Shown here one piece after another: positions 25,682 to 32,698 of a DNA stretch of 43,459 nucleotides; within the stretch, counting starts at the first letter, position 1; each line of letters starts with the position of its first letter. Source of the stretch: CAADGL01 sp964643885 (GTDB lineage: Bacteria > Planctomycetota > Phycisphaerae > UBA1845 > Fen-1342); NCBI GenBank assembly GCA_964643885.1, contig CAZXUI010000034.1, positions 1-43,459 on the forward strand, given 5' to 3'. The position numbers and the translations under genes were made by a program. The notes under the pieces were generated by a model. It did no database searches. It saw only the letters and a program-made list of their open reading frames with translations, and was not told the DNA's origin.

Positions 25682-27280
25682 TTACTCGATATAGCCGAGT
25701 TGGCGCAGGTGGTCCTCGACGCGCTGCTGATCGGCGGCGCTGAGCTCCGCCGAAACGGCGGCGGGATTGGTCGTTTCGCCGGCGAGGGTATCCGCAAGGG
25801 CGCGCAGCTCCGCGCAGCGCTGCGGGTCGAGGCGGGCGATATTGCGCGTCTGCCGCGGGTCGCTGCGCAGGTCGTACAGCTCCTGCGGCAGGTCGGGGTT
25901 GTGCGGGCCGTAGGTGTAGAGGTGGTCCTCCGTGCGGACGCCGCGGATTTCAAGCTCGCGAGGCAGGCCCGTGATCGACAGGTATGCCGGTCGCGGCTGC
26001 CAGCGCTGGCCGAGCATGAGGGGGGCGAAGGATGCACCGTCGATGGTGTGTTGCGGCGGCGCGGCGCCGAGCAGATCGAGCAGCGTCGGCAGGATGTCGA
26101 CGTTGCGGATCAGTCGCTGGTGAGCGGCGCCGGCCGGCAGGCGGTCCTTCCAGCGGATGATCAGCGGCACGCGGGTCAGGAAGTCATAGACGTGGATCAT
26201 GTGGCCCTCGCGCAGGTTGTGGCGATAGGCGTTGATCCACATGCGCATGTGCAGGTCGAGCATCTGCTCGCGGCCGGCGCCGCGGGCCAGGAGCCGGACC
26301 TTTTTTCGCGCCCGCCGCGGGTCCGTCAGGCCGCGGCGTTCGAGCATGCGTGTCAGTCCGAGCGGCCGGCCGAGCGCCAGCAGGTCGTGCAGGTAGACCC
26401 AGGGCGTCAGGCGAAGCAGGATTAGGCGGTCGCGCAGGCGGGCCCACAGTCCGCGGCGGCGCGGGTTGCGTGCGTCGGCCAGGGGCAGGTCGCGCATCGC
26501 CTCGGCGCAGGCGCCGTAGAACTGGTGCAGCACGCTCGGGCCGGCCCAGTGGGCGAGGTGATAGGGCTCGAGCGTGTCGTCGTCGGTGACGCCGAGCGCG
26601 TCGCGCGTGTAGGCGACAGCGGTGTCTGCGGCGTATTGCTCGGCGGCGGTCTTCTCGCCGTGGTCGCCCGTGAGGATGACGATCGTCTCGTCGCCGACGG
26701 CGTCCAGCAGCCGGCCGAGCTGCGTGTCAAGGCTGGAGACGGCCTGTTCGTAGGTGTCGCGTCCGGCGTGCGGCGCGTCGTTCTCCCCTGCGATCTGCCG
26801 CGGCTCGTGCAGCTCCCACAGGTGCAGCATGAGCAGCCAGGGGCTGCGGTAGTGGCCGCGGCGCAGGCGCTCGATGAGCCGGTCGCCCCAGGCGGTGTGC
26901 AGGTAGTCGCACGGGGCGCGGTAGGTGAACTGCTCGAAGGCGCGGTCCAGGGCCGTGTCGGGCAGGAGCGGTCCGGTGACTTCGGCGTATGTGGTGTATC
27001 CAAGCTCGGCGAGCGTGTGCGTCAGCAGCGGCACGTGCGCGGGTAGCGGATAGCCCCAGACGAGGTGCACGCCGTGGCGCGGCGAGTAGAGCCCGCTCAG
27101 CAGGCTCGAAAAGCTGGGCGTCGTGCAGGGCTTCTCGACGAGGGTCGTATCGAAGCAGACGGACTGTGCGGCGAGGCGATCGATGTTGGGCGTATGCACG
27201 CAGCGGCCGGGACCGAGCCACTTGTCCCAGCGGGCACAATCGATGACGACGAGCAGGATGTTCGGGCGGACTGCGGGCAT
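25682..27280 (-). CDS. Sulfatase-superfamily enzyme with threonine at the nucleophile position
   Basis: The 532-residue protein has the alkaline-phosphatase/sulfatase fold signatures: metal aspartate in NILLVVIDCARWD (D14), THTLAELGYTTYAEVTG, metal residues D206/H207 in VILTGDHGEK, and the C-terminal RVPLIIRWKDRLPAG...RNVDILPTLLDLLG. The nucleophile motif reads TTPSFSSLLSG (53-63). Compared with the sulfatase signature C-x-P-x-R-x-S-L-L-T-G, threonine T53 replaces the formylglycine cysteine and phenylalanine F57 replaces the arginine. It is therefore unlikely to be a formylglycine sulfatase; Thr nucleophiles occur in related phosphotransferases/hydrolases. No signal peptide is seen. It lies between the methyltransferase (30 bp) and the GT-C-like gene (12 bp). 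Confidence 0.85.
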   Translation of the reverse strand: MPAVRPNILLVVIDCARWDKWLGPGRCVHTPNIDRLAAQSVCFDTTLVEKPCTTPSFSSLLSGLYSPRHGVHLVWGYPLPAHVPLLTHTLAELGYTTYAEVTGPLLPDTALDRAFEQFTYRAPCDYLHTAWGDRLIERLRRGHYRSPWLLMLHLWELHEPRQIAGENDAPHAGRDTYEQAVSSLDTQLGRLLDAVGDETIVILTGDHGEKTAAEQYAADTAVAYTRDALGVTDDDTLEPYHLAHWAGPSVLHQFYGACAEAMRDLPLADARNPRRRGLWARLRDRLILLRLTPWVYLHDLLALGRPLGLTRMLERRGLTDPRRARKKVRLLARGAGREQMLDLHMRMWINAYRHNLREGHMIHVYDFLTRVPLIIRWKDRLPAGAAHQRLIRNVDILPTLLDLLGAAPPQHTIDGASFAPLMLGQRWQPRPAYLSITGLPRELEIRGVRTEDHLYTYGPHNPDLPQELYDLRSDPRQTRNIARLDPQRCAELRALADTLAGETTNPAAVSAELSAADQQRVEDHLRQLGYIE

Positions 27281-27310
27281 AGTCTCGAAGCGGCGGCGGT
27301 GCGCTCGCGC

Positions 27311-27874
27311 TCAGCTCGCCGGCGGGCGCGGCAACCAGCGCGGCACGCGCTGAAGATACTCGTCATACGCCGGGCCGAAGCGGCGGCGCAGGAGCGGTTC
27401 CTCGATCAGGACGACCTGCGCGTGGGCGAGCGGAAGAGCGATCAGAAACAGCAGCAGGATCCCGGTCGACGACCACCAGAGGGCCTGGCCCAGGAACGAG
27501 ACCACGACGCAGGCGGCGATCGGGTTGCGGCACCAGCGGAAGGGACCGTCGCTGACGAACCGCTGCGGGGGGTCGAATTCGACATAGGCGCCGCGGCCGC
27601 GGCTGGTCAGCCACCACGAGCAGGCGACGTACACGACGACCGCCGCGGCGAAGAGCAGCGCGCCGAGCCAGCGCACGGGCAGGGGTGCGTTCACGTGCCA
27701 GGACGGGACGAAGAGATCGAGCTGATAGGCTCCGAGCGGCAGAAGGACAAGAGCGGTCGCCAGAAAGGAGATGCTGTAGACGGCCATCCGCAGGGGTAGC
27801 GGAACACGCGTGAGCCAGCCGGGCGCGGCTGGCGGAGCAGGGCGGTCCGTCTCGCGGTCGGGCGGCGCGCTCAT
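27311..27874 (-). CDS. Isoprenylcysteine/phospholipid-type membrane methyltransferase
   Basis: The 187-residue protein has four to five membrane helices and the conserved C-terminal region of the ICMT/PEMT family: FVSDGPFRWCRNPIAACVVVSFLG, then EEPLLRRRFGPAYDEYLQRVPRWLP. These residues bind S-adenosylmethionine and shape the active site. In bacteria such enzymes methylate lipids or small molecules, and the substrate cannot be read from sequence. The frame is open up to 27952, which would overlap the upstream gene. The ATG at 27874 is chosen because it leaves a normal spacer and a normal length, though neither start has a clear ribosome-binding site. It is the second gene of the four-gene cluster. 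Confidence 0.82.
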   Translation of the reverse strand: MSAPPDRETDRPAPPAAPGWLTRVPLPLRMAVYSISFLATALVLLPLGAYQLDLFVPSWHVNAPLPVRWLGALLFAAAVVVYVACSWWLTSRGRGAYVEFDPPQRFVSDGPFRWCRNPIAACVVVSFLGQALWWSSTGILLLFLIALPLAHAQVVLIEEPLLRRRFGPAYDEYLQRVPRWLPRPPAS

Positions 27875-27918
27875 GGTGCTCGACGCTGAGGAGGCGCAGC
27901 GGCCGTCGCGGGCGGCGT

Positions 27919-29049
27919 TCACCAGCGCACGACGAAGCCGGCCGACATCCACTTGCTGGACTCGACGGAATGCAGGACGACGCGCTGGCCGGTCTGAAGC
28001 TCGCCGTTGCGGGCCATCTCATCGAGGTGGATGAGGATCGCCGCCCCGCCGCAATAGCCGATGCGGTCGGAGCGGAACCGGGCCTGCTCCGGGCGGACGC
28101 CGAGGCGGTCGCGAAAGGCGGCCGTGTTCTCCTGGTAAAGCTGCATCGTCGGGATCGAGACGACGAAGTGGGCGATCTCCTGCGGCGGGATGGCGAGCGA
28201 TTCGAGCATGCGGGCGACGCCCTGGAGCAGGAGCGGGCCGGCGTCGCGGTTGACGGCGGCGAAGTCCTGGTCGAGGTGGTGGTTGCCCTTGTTGTAGACC
28301 GAGTCGATCAGACCGGCGCTGCTCATCACATCGTCGACGCCGCCGCCGGCCGTCATGCCGGGCTGGCGCTTCCCGCCGACGGACTCGACGTACGTGCCGA
28401 GCACTTCGTGCGGAATCTCCTGTTTGCCGTTTCCGCCGGCCGCCTGAAGCACCACGGCACCGGCCCCGTCGGAGAGGATGTAGCGCAGGGCGGCCTGGGT
28501 CTTGGTAATCTGCGACTGGTTGAAATAGCAGCCCCGCAGATAAACGCTTGAGAGCTGGGAGTAGACGACCAGCGCATTGCGATAGCGGCCGAGGCGGATC
28601 GCGTCGTAGGCCACCTGCACGGCCTTGCCGACGCCGGCGCAATTGGAGTGAATCTCCATCTCGGCGCAGCTTTCGATGCCCAGCCGCTCCTGGAGCAGCG
28701 TGCTGGTCGGCGGCGTCGAGCGATCGAAGCTCGGGCTCGAAAGAACGAGCAGATCGACCTGTCCGGGGCCGATGCCGGCCATCTCCAACGCGGGGCGCGC
28801 GGCGCCCTCCGCCAGGCTGGCGACGCTGTGTGTCAGCTCGTGCGTTTCGGGGTCGATGGCGAAGTGCCGCATTCGAACGCCCGATTGGCCGAGCATGCGC
28901 TTGGCGACCGTCTCGACGAAGCCCTGCACGCGCGGCGGGGCGGCGTCGAGGCGGCCGAGAACGTCATCGATGCGGTCATTCGGCACCGGCGCGTTGGGAA
29001 GGAAAGAGCCTGTTCCGGCGACACGCACGCGGAAAAGCGACTGACTCAT
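27919..29049 (-). CDS. Ketoacyl-ACP synthase III-like enzyme with altered active site
   Basis: The 376-residue thiolase-fold protein keeps the KAS III cysteine (C137 in IHSNCAGVGKA) and the N-terminal pattern VAGTGSFLPNAPVPNDRI. The His and Asn that complete the usual C-H-N triad appear to be lost. Where FabH reads F-I-P-H-Q-A-N the protein reads F-V-V-S-I-P-T (S298 at the His position), and where FabH reads G-N-T-S it reads G-Y-C-G (Y332 at the Asn position). Without His/Asn it should not perform normal decarboxylative condensation; acyl transfer or ester formation, as in some KAS III-like enzymes of secondary metabolism, is possible. A TTGACA/AATCAT promoter lies upstream. It is the first gene of the four-gene cluster. 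Confidence 0.85.
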   Translation of the reverse strand: MSQSLFRVRVAGTGSFLPNAPVPNDRIDDVLGRLDAAPPRVQGFVETVAKRMLGQSGVRMRHFAIDPETHELTHSVASLAEGAARPALEMAGIGPGQVDLLVLSSPSFDRSTPPTSTLLQERLGIESCAEMEIHSNCAGVGKAVQVAYDAIRLGRYRNALVVYSQLSSVYLRGCYFNQSQITKTQAALRYILSDGAGAVVLQAAGGNGKQEIPHEVLGTYVESVGGKRQPGMTAGGGVDDVMSSAGLIDSVYNKGNHHLDQDFAAVNRDAGPLLLQGVARMLESLAIPPQEIAHFVVSIPTMQLYQENTAAFRDRLGVRPEQARFRSDRIGYCGGAAILIHLDEMARNGELQTGQRVVLHSVESSKWMSAGFVVRW

Positions 29050-29215
29050 CGTGTCTCTCTTCGAGTGGCGAGCAGGGCCGGTGCAGCGCGGCCGAGGTCT
29101 ATCCGCGACCTTGCCCGTGCCAGTGCGCCGCCGGGATGCTCAGAGTTCGTAGGACTCCGCGCCCTGCTCGAATGGCCCGAGACCGCAGCCCCATCAGCGG
29201 CCATCCGAACCCACT

Positions 29216-29244
29216 ATGATTTCACGCCCGACCGCACGTGTCAA
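29216..29244 (-). promoter_or_regulatory. Candidate promoter of the KAS III-like four-gene cluster
   Basis: Minus strand: perfect -35 TTGACA (29244-29239), 17-bp spacer, -10 AATCAT (29221-29216, 4/6). It would give a leader of about 160 nt before 29049. Confidence 0.45.
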
Positions 29245-29293
29245 CTGACGGCCGGCCGTCGCAGCTTTCGCTTTCGCGGGGAATCGACCGGCC

Positions 29294-30805
29294 TCAGGCC
29301 GGATGCGCGTGGCCGGCCGGCTTGCCGTTTCGCTCGGCCAATAGGCGGGCATGCGTGCTGCGGATCAGCTCCCAGGCCGCGACCAGGTGCTCGCGGGTGG
29401 TGCGCAGGTTGCCGATGCAGGCTCGCAGGACCAGGTGGCCGTTCAGCTTCGTGTGCGAGATGAAGACCGGGCCGGCGGCGTTGACGGCCGCCATGAGGCG
29501 CTCCTGGTAGGCGTTCTGCTCCTGGGGTGAGCCGTCGACAACCGCGCGGAAGCAGACGGTCGAGAAGGGAACGGGCGCGATCCGCTCGAAACCGGGATCG
29601 GCGTCGATCCAATCGGCCAGCTCGCGGGCCAGGCGACACTGGTAGCGCATCCGCTCCCGCAGCCCCTCGGCGCCAAACGCCCGCATCACCATCCACAACT
29701 TGAGCGAACGGAAACGGCGGCCGAGCTGAACGCCATAGTCCATCAGGTTCGTGACGTCGGATTCCGTCGTGCGGAGGTAGTCCGGGACGATCGAGAATGC
29801 CTCGCGCAGGGCGTGCACGTCGCGAACGAAGAGCACCGAGCAGTCCACCGGGACGAAGAGCCACTTGTGCGGGTTGGTGACGATCGAGTCGGCCAGCTCG
29901 AGCCCGGGCATCAGCTCGCGCAGCTCGGGGCAGATCGCCGCCGTGCCGGCGTATGCCCCGTCCACGTGCAGCCAGAGCCCCTCGCGGCGGCAGATCTGCG
30001 CGATCGCCGGGACCGGATCGACGCTCGTCGTCGAAGTCGTGCCGACGGTCGCGACCACGGCCATCGGCCGGCGGCCGGCGGCCTTGTCTGCGCGGATGGC
30101 CGCTTCGAGCGCCTCCGGCCGCATGCGGAACTCGGCGTCGGCCGGAATCTTGCAGAGGTTGTCGAGGCCGATGCCGAGCGTCACGCAGGCCTTGTCGATC
30201 GAGGAATGCGCGTGTTCGCTGGCGTAGACGCGCAGCGGCGGCAGGTCCGAGCGGCCGATCATTCCGTGCTGGCGGATGTCCGCTCCGCCGACGCGGTTAC
30301 GGGCGGCGCCGAGTGCGAGCAGCGAGCCGATCGAGGCCGTGTCGTTGATATGCCCGCGAAACTCGGCCGGCAGGCCCATGAGCTGGCGGAGCCAGTCGCA
30401 GGCGAGCTCTTCGAGTTCCGTCGGGGCCGGGCCGGTGCGCCAGAGCATGGCGTTCACGTTCAGCCCGGCCGCCAGAGCTTCACCGAGAATACCGGGACCG
30501 GAACCGGTGACGGCGAAATAGGCCATGAATCCGGGGTGGTTCCAGTGGGTCGTGTTGGGGACGATCAAGCGGCGATAGTCGTCGAGAATCTCGTCCAGCG
30601 TCTCGGCCTGTTCCGGCGGCGAGGCCGGGAGCAACTCGCGGACGTGACCCGGGCGGATGGCGGGGAGAACGGGCAGCTCACCGACGCCTTCGAGATAGTC
30701 GGCCAGCAGATCGGCGACCTGGTGCATCGCCCGGCGGAACTCCTCCGGATCGATGTCGCCTGGGTGAAGGGAGGGAGTCCGCACGGGCTTCTGCGCTGTC
30801 GTCAT
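29294..30805 (-). CDS. PLP-dependent aromatic amino acid decarboxylase-family protein
   Basis: The 503-residue group II decarboxylase has the PLP-stacking histidine (H200 in ASEHAHSSIDKA), the ring-nitrogen aspartate D282 in HVDGAYAG, and the Schiff-base lysine K314 in TNPHKWLFVPVDCS. The motif order (HWNHPGFMAYFAVTGSGPGILGE, NDTASIGSLLAL) matches aromatic-L-amino-acid decarboxylases. Likely substrates are Trp, Tyr or Phe, but family members also act as aldehyde synthases. It has its own -35/-10 candidate, and a second promoter candidate separates it from the four-gene cluster downstream, so co-regulation with that cluster is not shown. Confidence 0.92.
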   Translation of the reverse strand: MTTAQKPVRTPSLHPGDIDPEEFRRAMHQVADLLADYLEGVGELPVLPAIRPGHVRELLPASPPEQAETLDEILDDYRRLIVPNTTHWNHPGFMAYFAVTGSGPGILGEALAAGLNVNAMLWRTGPAPTELEELACDWLRQLMGLPAEFRGHINDTASIGSLLALGAARNRVGGADIRQHGMIGRSDLPPLRVYASEHAHSSIDKACVTLGIGLDNLCKIPADAEFRMRPEALEAAIRADKAAGRRPMAVVATVGTTSTTSVDPVPAIAQICRREGLWLHVDGAYAGTAAICPELRELMPGLELADSIVTNPHKWLFVPVDCSVLFVRDVHALREAFSIVPDYLRTTESDVTNLMDYGVQLGRRFRSLKLWMVMRAFGAEGLRERMRYQCRLARELADWIDADPGFERIAPVPFSTVCFRAVVDGSPQEQNAYQERLMAAVNAAGPVFISHTKLNGHLVLRACIGNLRTTREHLVAAWELIRSTHARLLAERNGKPAGHAHPA

Positions 30806-30858
30806 TCGCTTCGCCTGGTTGAACGGTTCCGGGTCGGTTCTACTACGCCCAGTGGGGG

Positions 30859-30887
30859 ATTATCCAGCGCTGCGGGTTGTGCGTCCA
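30859..30887 (-). promoter_or_regulatory. Candidate promoter of the decarboxylase gene
   Basis: Minus strand: -35 TGGACG (30887-30882, 4/6), 17-bp spacer, -10 GATAAT (30864-30859, 5/6). Predicted leader is about 47 nt. Confidence 0.5.
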
Positions 30888-31175
30888 GTTTTGCCCGATT
30901 CGGCCGTATCTGATAGTGGCGGAGGGTTGGTCGGACGTGCTGGTCTGCCGGCGTGGCTGGCGGTGAGATCGCCGAGTGGGCGGGGGGCGAGCCTCGATTC
31001 GTGCGAGTGGCCGGCGGCGCTTGTGTTCCGATAAAAACACGGCGGTGGTCGCTCTGGAGTGCAGGTCGGCGCCTGAAACCCGGCGGAGAGAAAAATATTA
31101 CCGGTTTGGGCGATGAAAATGCGCTTATATGAGTGAGAATGAGCGCTGGTCATTCGCTCTACAAGAGACGGGAGA

Positions 31176-31198
31176 GCGGGTCGCGTGGAGCGACCTGC
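31176..31198 (+). promoter_or_regulatory. Hairpin in the leader of the small dockerin-protein gene
   Basis: GCGGGTCGC and GCGACCTGC can pair over nine positions (one G-U) around GTGGA. It lies about 60 bp before the ATG at 31260. The surrounding spacer 30888-31259 is noticeably AT-rich around 31088-31140 (AAAAATATTA, TTATATGAG), as expected for a promoter, but no spaced -35/-10 pair stands out. An interrupted palindrome GTGTT/AACAC lies near 31023-31041. Confidence 0.3.
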
Positions 31199-31259
31199 GG
31201 CGTCTACGATGCCGATTCGCGATGCCTCGCTCGCGATGGATAGCCATGGGAGGTTTGTC

Positions 31260-31679
31260 ATGATCAAGGGTTTCAGGGCCATAGCGTCGTTGGCGCTGGG
31301 GACGATCCTGGCGGCCGGAACCGCCAGTGCGGGCGACTTCGACCTGTCGTGGTACACGATCGACGGCGGCGGCGGGATGTTCTCCACGGGCGGCGCTTTC
31401 GAGCTGTCGGGGACGATCGGCCAGCCGGACGCGGGCGTGGTCATGACCGGCGGAAGTTTCGAGCTGACCGGGGGCTTCTGGGCCGGTGTCAGCGGCGGGG
31501 CCGTGCCCTGTCCGGGTGACTTCGACGGCAGCGGTGTGATTGATTTCCCCGACCTGGTCGCATTGCTGGCCGATTACGGCTGCACAAGCGGCTGCTCGGC
31601 CGACGTCGACGGCGACGGGGATACGGACTTCAGCGACCTGGTCGCGCTGCTGGGCGTCTACGGTACGCCGTGTCCGTAG
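31260..31679 (+). CDS. Small secreted protein with dockerin-like C-terminus
   Basis: The 139-residue protein has a signal peptide (cleavage near ASAGDF), a roughly 55-residue Gly-rich module (LSWYTIDGGGGMFSTGGAFE, LSGTIGQPDAGVVMTGGSFE, LTGGFW), and a dockerin-like tail with two calcium loops: DFDGSGVIDFPDLVALLADYG and DVDGDGDTDFSDLVALLGVYG, with cysteines at both ends. The Gly-rich module followed by a dockerin-like tail is a recurrent exported form in planctomycetes. The ATG at 31260 follows GGGAGG by six bases and begins the signal peptide. It is a single-gene transcript with a terminator 30-80 bp downstream. Probably cell-surface; function unknown. Confidence 0.85.
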   Translation: MIKGFRAIASLALGTILAAGTASAGDFDLSWYTIDGGGGMFSTGGAFELSGTIGQPDAGVVMTGGSFELTGGFWAGVSGGAVPCPGDFDGSGVIDFPDLVALLADYGCTSGCSADVDGDGDTDFSDLVALLGVYGTPCP

Positions 31680-31707
31680 CGGCGTCGGTTCCCGCAAGCG
31701 ACGGACA

Positions 31708-31763
31708 CAACGCACGCCGAGCGGACACGCCCCGTTGGGAGGCGGTGTCCGCTCGCGTTGTTT
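31708..31763 (+). terminator. Candidate intrinsic terminator
   Basis: AGCGGACACGCC (31719-31730) pairs with GGCGGTGTCCGCT (31740-31752) with one mismatch. Outer AACGC/GCGTT arms (31708-31712 / 31754-31758) extend the stem, and GTTGTTTT follows. It lies just after the small dockerin-protein gene. Confidence 0.6.
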
Positions 31764-31924
31764 TCTGGGCGGCGGCGAGAGGCTTCTTTGCCGGAGTTCG
31801 TTCCGCACGAGGCCCACACGATCGGGGCGGTCGCCATCTCCGAGCAGAATGCGGAGCGGGTTTGTCCCTTTTGTGCTGTTATCCGGCCCGACGGCCCCGC
31901 GGACGACGTGCGGGTTTGAGCTTT

Positions 31925-32070
31925 CCGGTGGCTGAAGCCACCGGCTACGGTCGTTTGCCCTGACGGGCAGAAGCGCGACCGGTCGGAGACCGGTCGCCCA
32001 GTGACCGGCCGGGGGCCGGTCCCCCAATCTTGCGCAAGTGCGGCCGGTCCCCCATACTCGGAGCAGTGCG
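31925..32070. repeat. Cluster of palindromic repeats downstream of the sigma gene
   Basis: It contains a perfect palindrome CCGGTGGCT-GA-AGCCACCGG (31925-31944). This is followed by about three degenerate copies of the GACCGGTCGGAGACCGGTC element between about 31976 and 32070, each followed by CGCCCA or CCCCCA. The last element is the same family that forms the in-frame array inside the kinase gene (34775-35130). The remainder of the spacer 31764-31924 shows no feature I can identify. Confidence 0.75.
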
Positions 32071-32113
32071 AGATGGGGCGCATGCGCCGTCACGGCCCGG
32101 CGCGGCGTCTCTG

Positions 32114-32698
32114 TCACTCGAACAGCGATGTGTGCTCGCGCAGCTTGCGCAGTCCGTCGTACAGCCGCGACTTGACCAGCGATTCCTCCAGTTCGAGCAC
32201 GGTCGCAACCTCGCTGCGCGAAAGCCCCTCCACGTAGCGCAGCCAGAGCACCTCGCGATATTGCTGAGGCAGGGCGGCCAGCAGGTGGCCGACCCGCGAG
32301 CGCTGCTCGGCCCGCACGAGTTTCGTGAGCTGGCCGGCGAAGGTGGCCGGCGGGCCGAAGCCGCTGTGCAGGGCGGCGTCGTCGCGGCGGCGGCCGCGGC
32401 TGCGGCGAAGATTGAGGCAGTGGTTGCGAGCGGTGCGGTAGAGCCAGGCGCGGAAGTTCTCCGGCGGCTCGGACAGCGCCTGCACTTTGAGCAGCACATC
32501 CTGCACGGCGTCTTCCGCGTCGTGTGGGTTGCCCAGGTAGCCCCAGGCGAAGCGCATCAGCGGGTCGTGATAGAGCTGCGTGAGCAGGGCGGCCGCTTCG
32601 GGTTCGCCGGCCCGCAGGCGGGCGAGCGCCGAGCGGGTGAAATCACGCGGCGGCGGCGCATCGCCATCGAGGCGAGCGACCTCGTCGCCGCCCGTCAC
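32114..32698 (-). CDS. ECF-type RNA polymerase sigma factor
   Basis: The 194-residue protein has sigma region 2 (AAALLTQLYHDPLMRFAWGYLGNPHDAEDAVQDVLLKV, then FRAWLYRTARNHCLNLRRSRGR) and region 4 (LAALPQQYREVLWLRYVEGLSRSEVATVLELEESLVKSRLYDGLRKLRE), with no region 1 or 3, as in ECF factors. The frame is open much further upstream, but the GTG at 32698 overlaps the kinase stop as GTGA and gives the normal ECF length, so translational coupling is likely. It would redirect RNA polymerase to a regulon controlled by the upstream kinase. The order kinase-then-sigma is the reverse of the sigma-then-kinase arrangement I would expect. Confidence 0.9.
   Translation of the reverse strand: MTGGDEVARLDGDAPPPRDFTRSALARLRAGEPEAAALLTQLYHDPLMRFAWGYLGNPHDAEDAVQDVLLKVQALSEPPENFRAWLYRTARNHCLNLRRSRGRRRDDAALHSGFGPPATFAGQLTKLVRAEQRSRVGHLLAALPQQYREVLWLRYVEGLSRSEVATVLELEESLVKSRLYDGLRKLREHTSLFE

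Noticed and set aside
24137..26425. Long plus-strand open frame opposite the GT-C-like and sulfatase-superfamily genes
   Set aside because: It is low-complexity (Glu/Gly/Arg-rich), spans two real genes and has no domain.
26100..27280. Formylglycine site using C52 of the sulfatase-superfamily protein
   Set aside because: C52 is one residue ahead of the nucleophile position in the alignment and there is no Arg in the required place.
31764..31924. Decayed gene fragment in the spacer before the sigma gene (frame reading VPHEAHTIGAVAISEQNAER)
   Set aside because: The short peptide-like stretch shows no start, no ribosome-binding site and no family I recognise; it is too weak to call a pseudogene.
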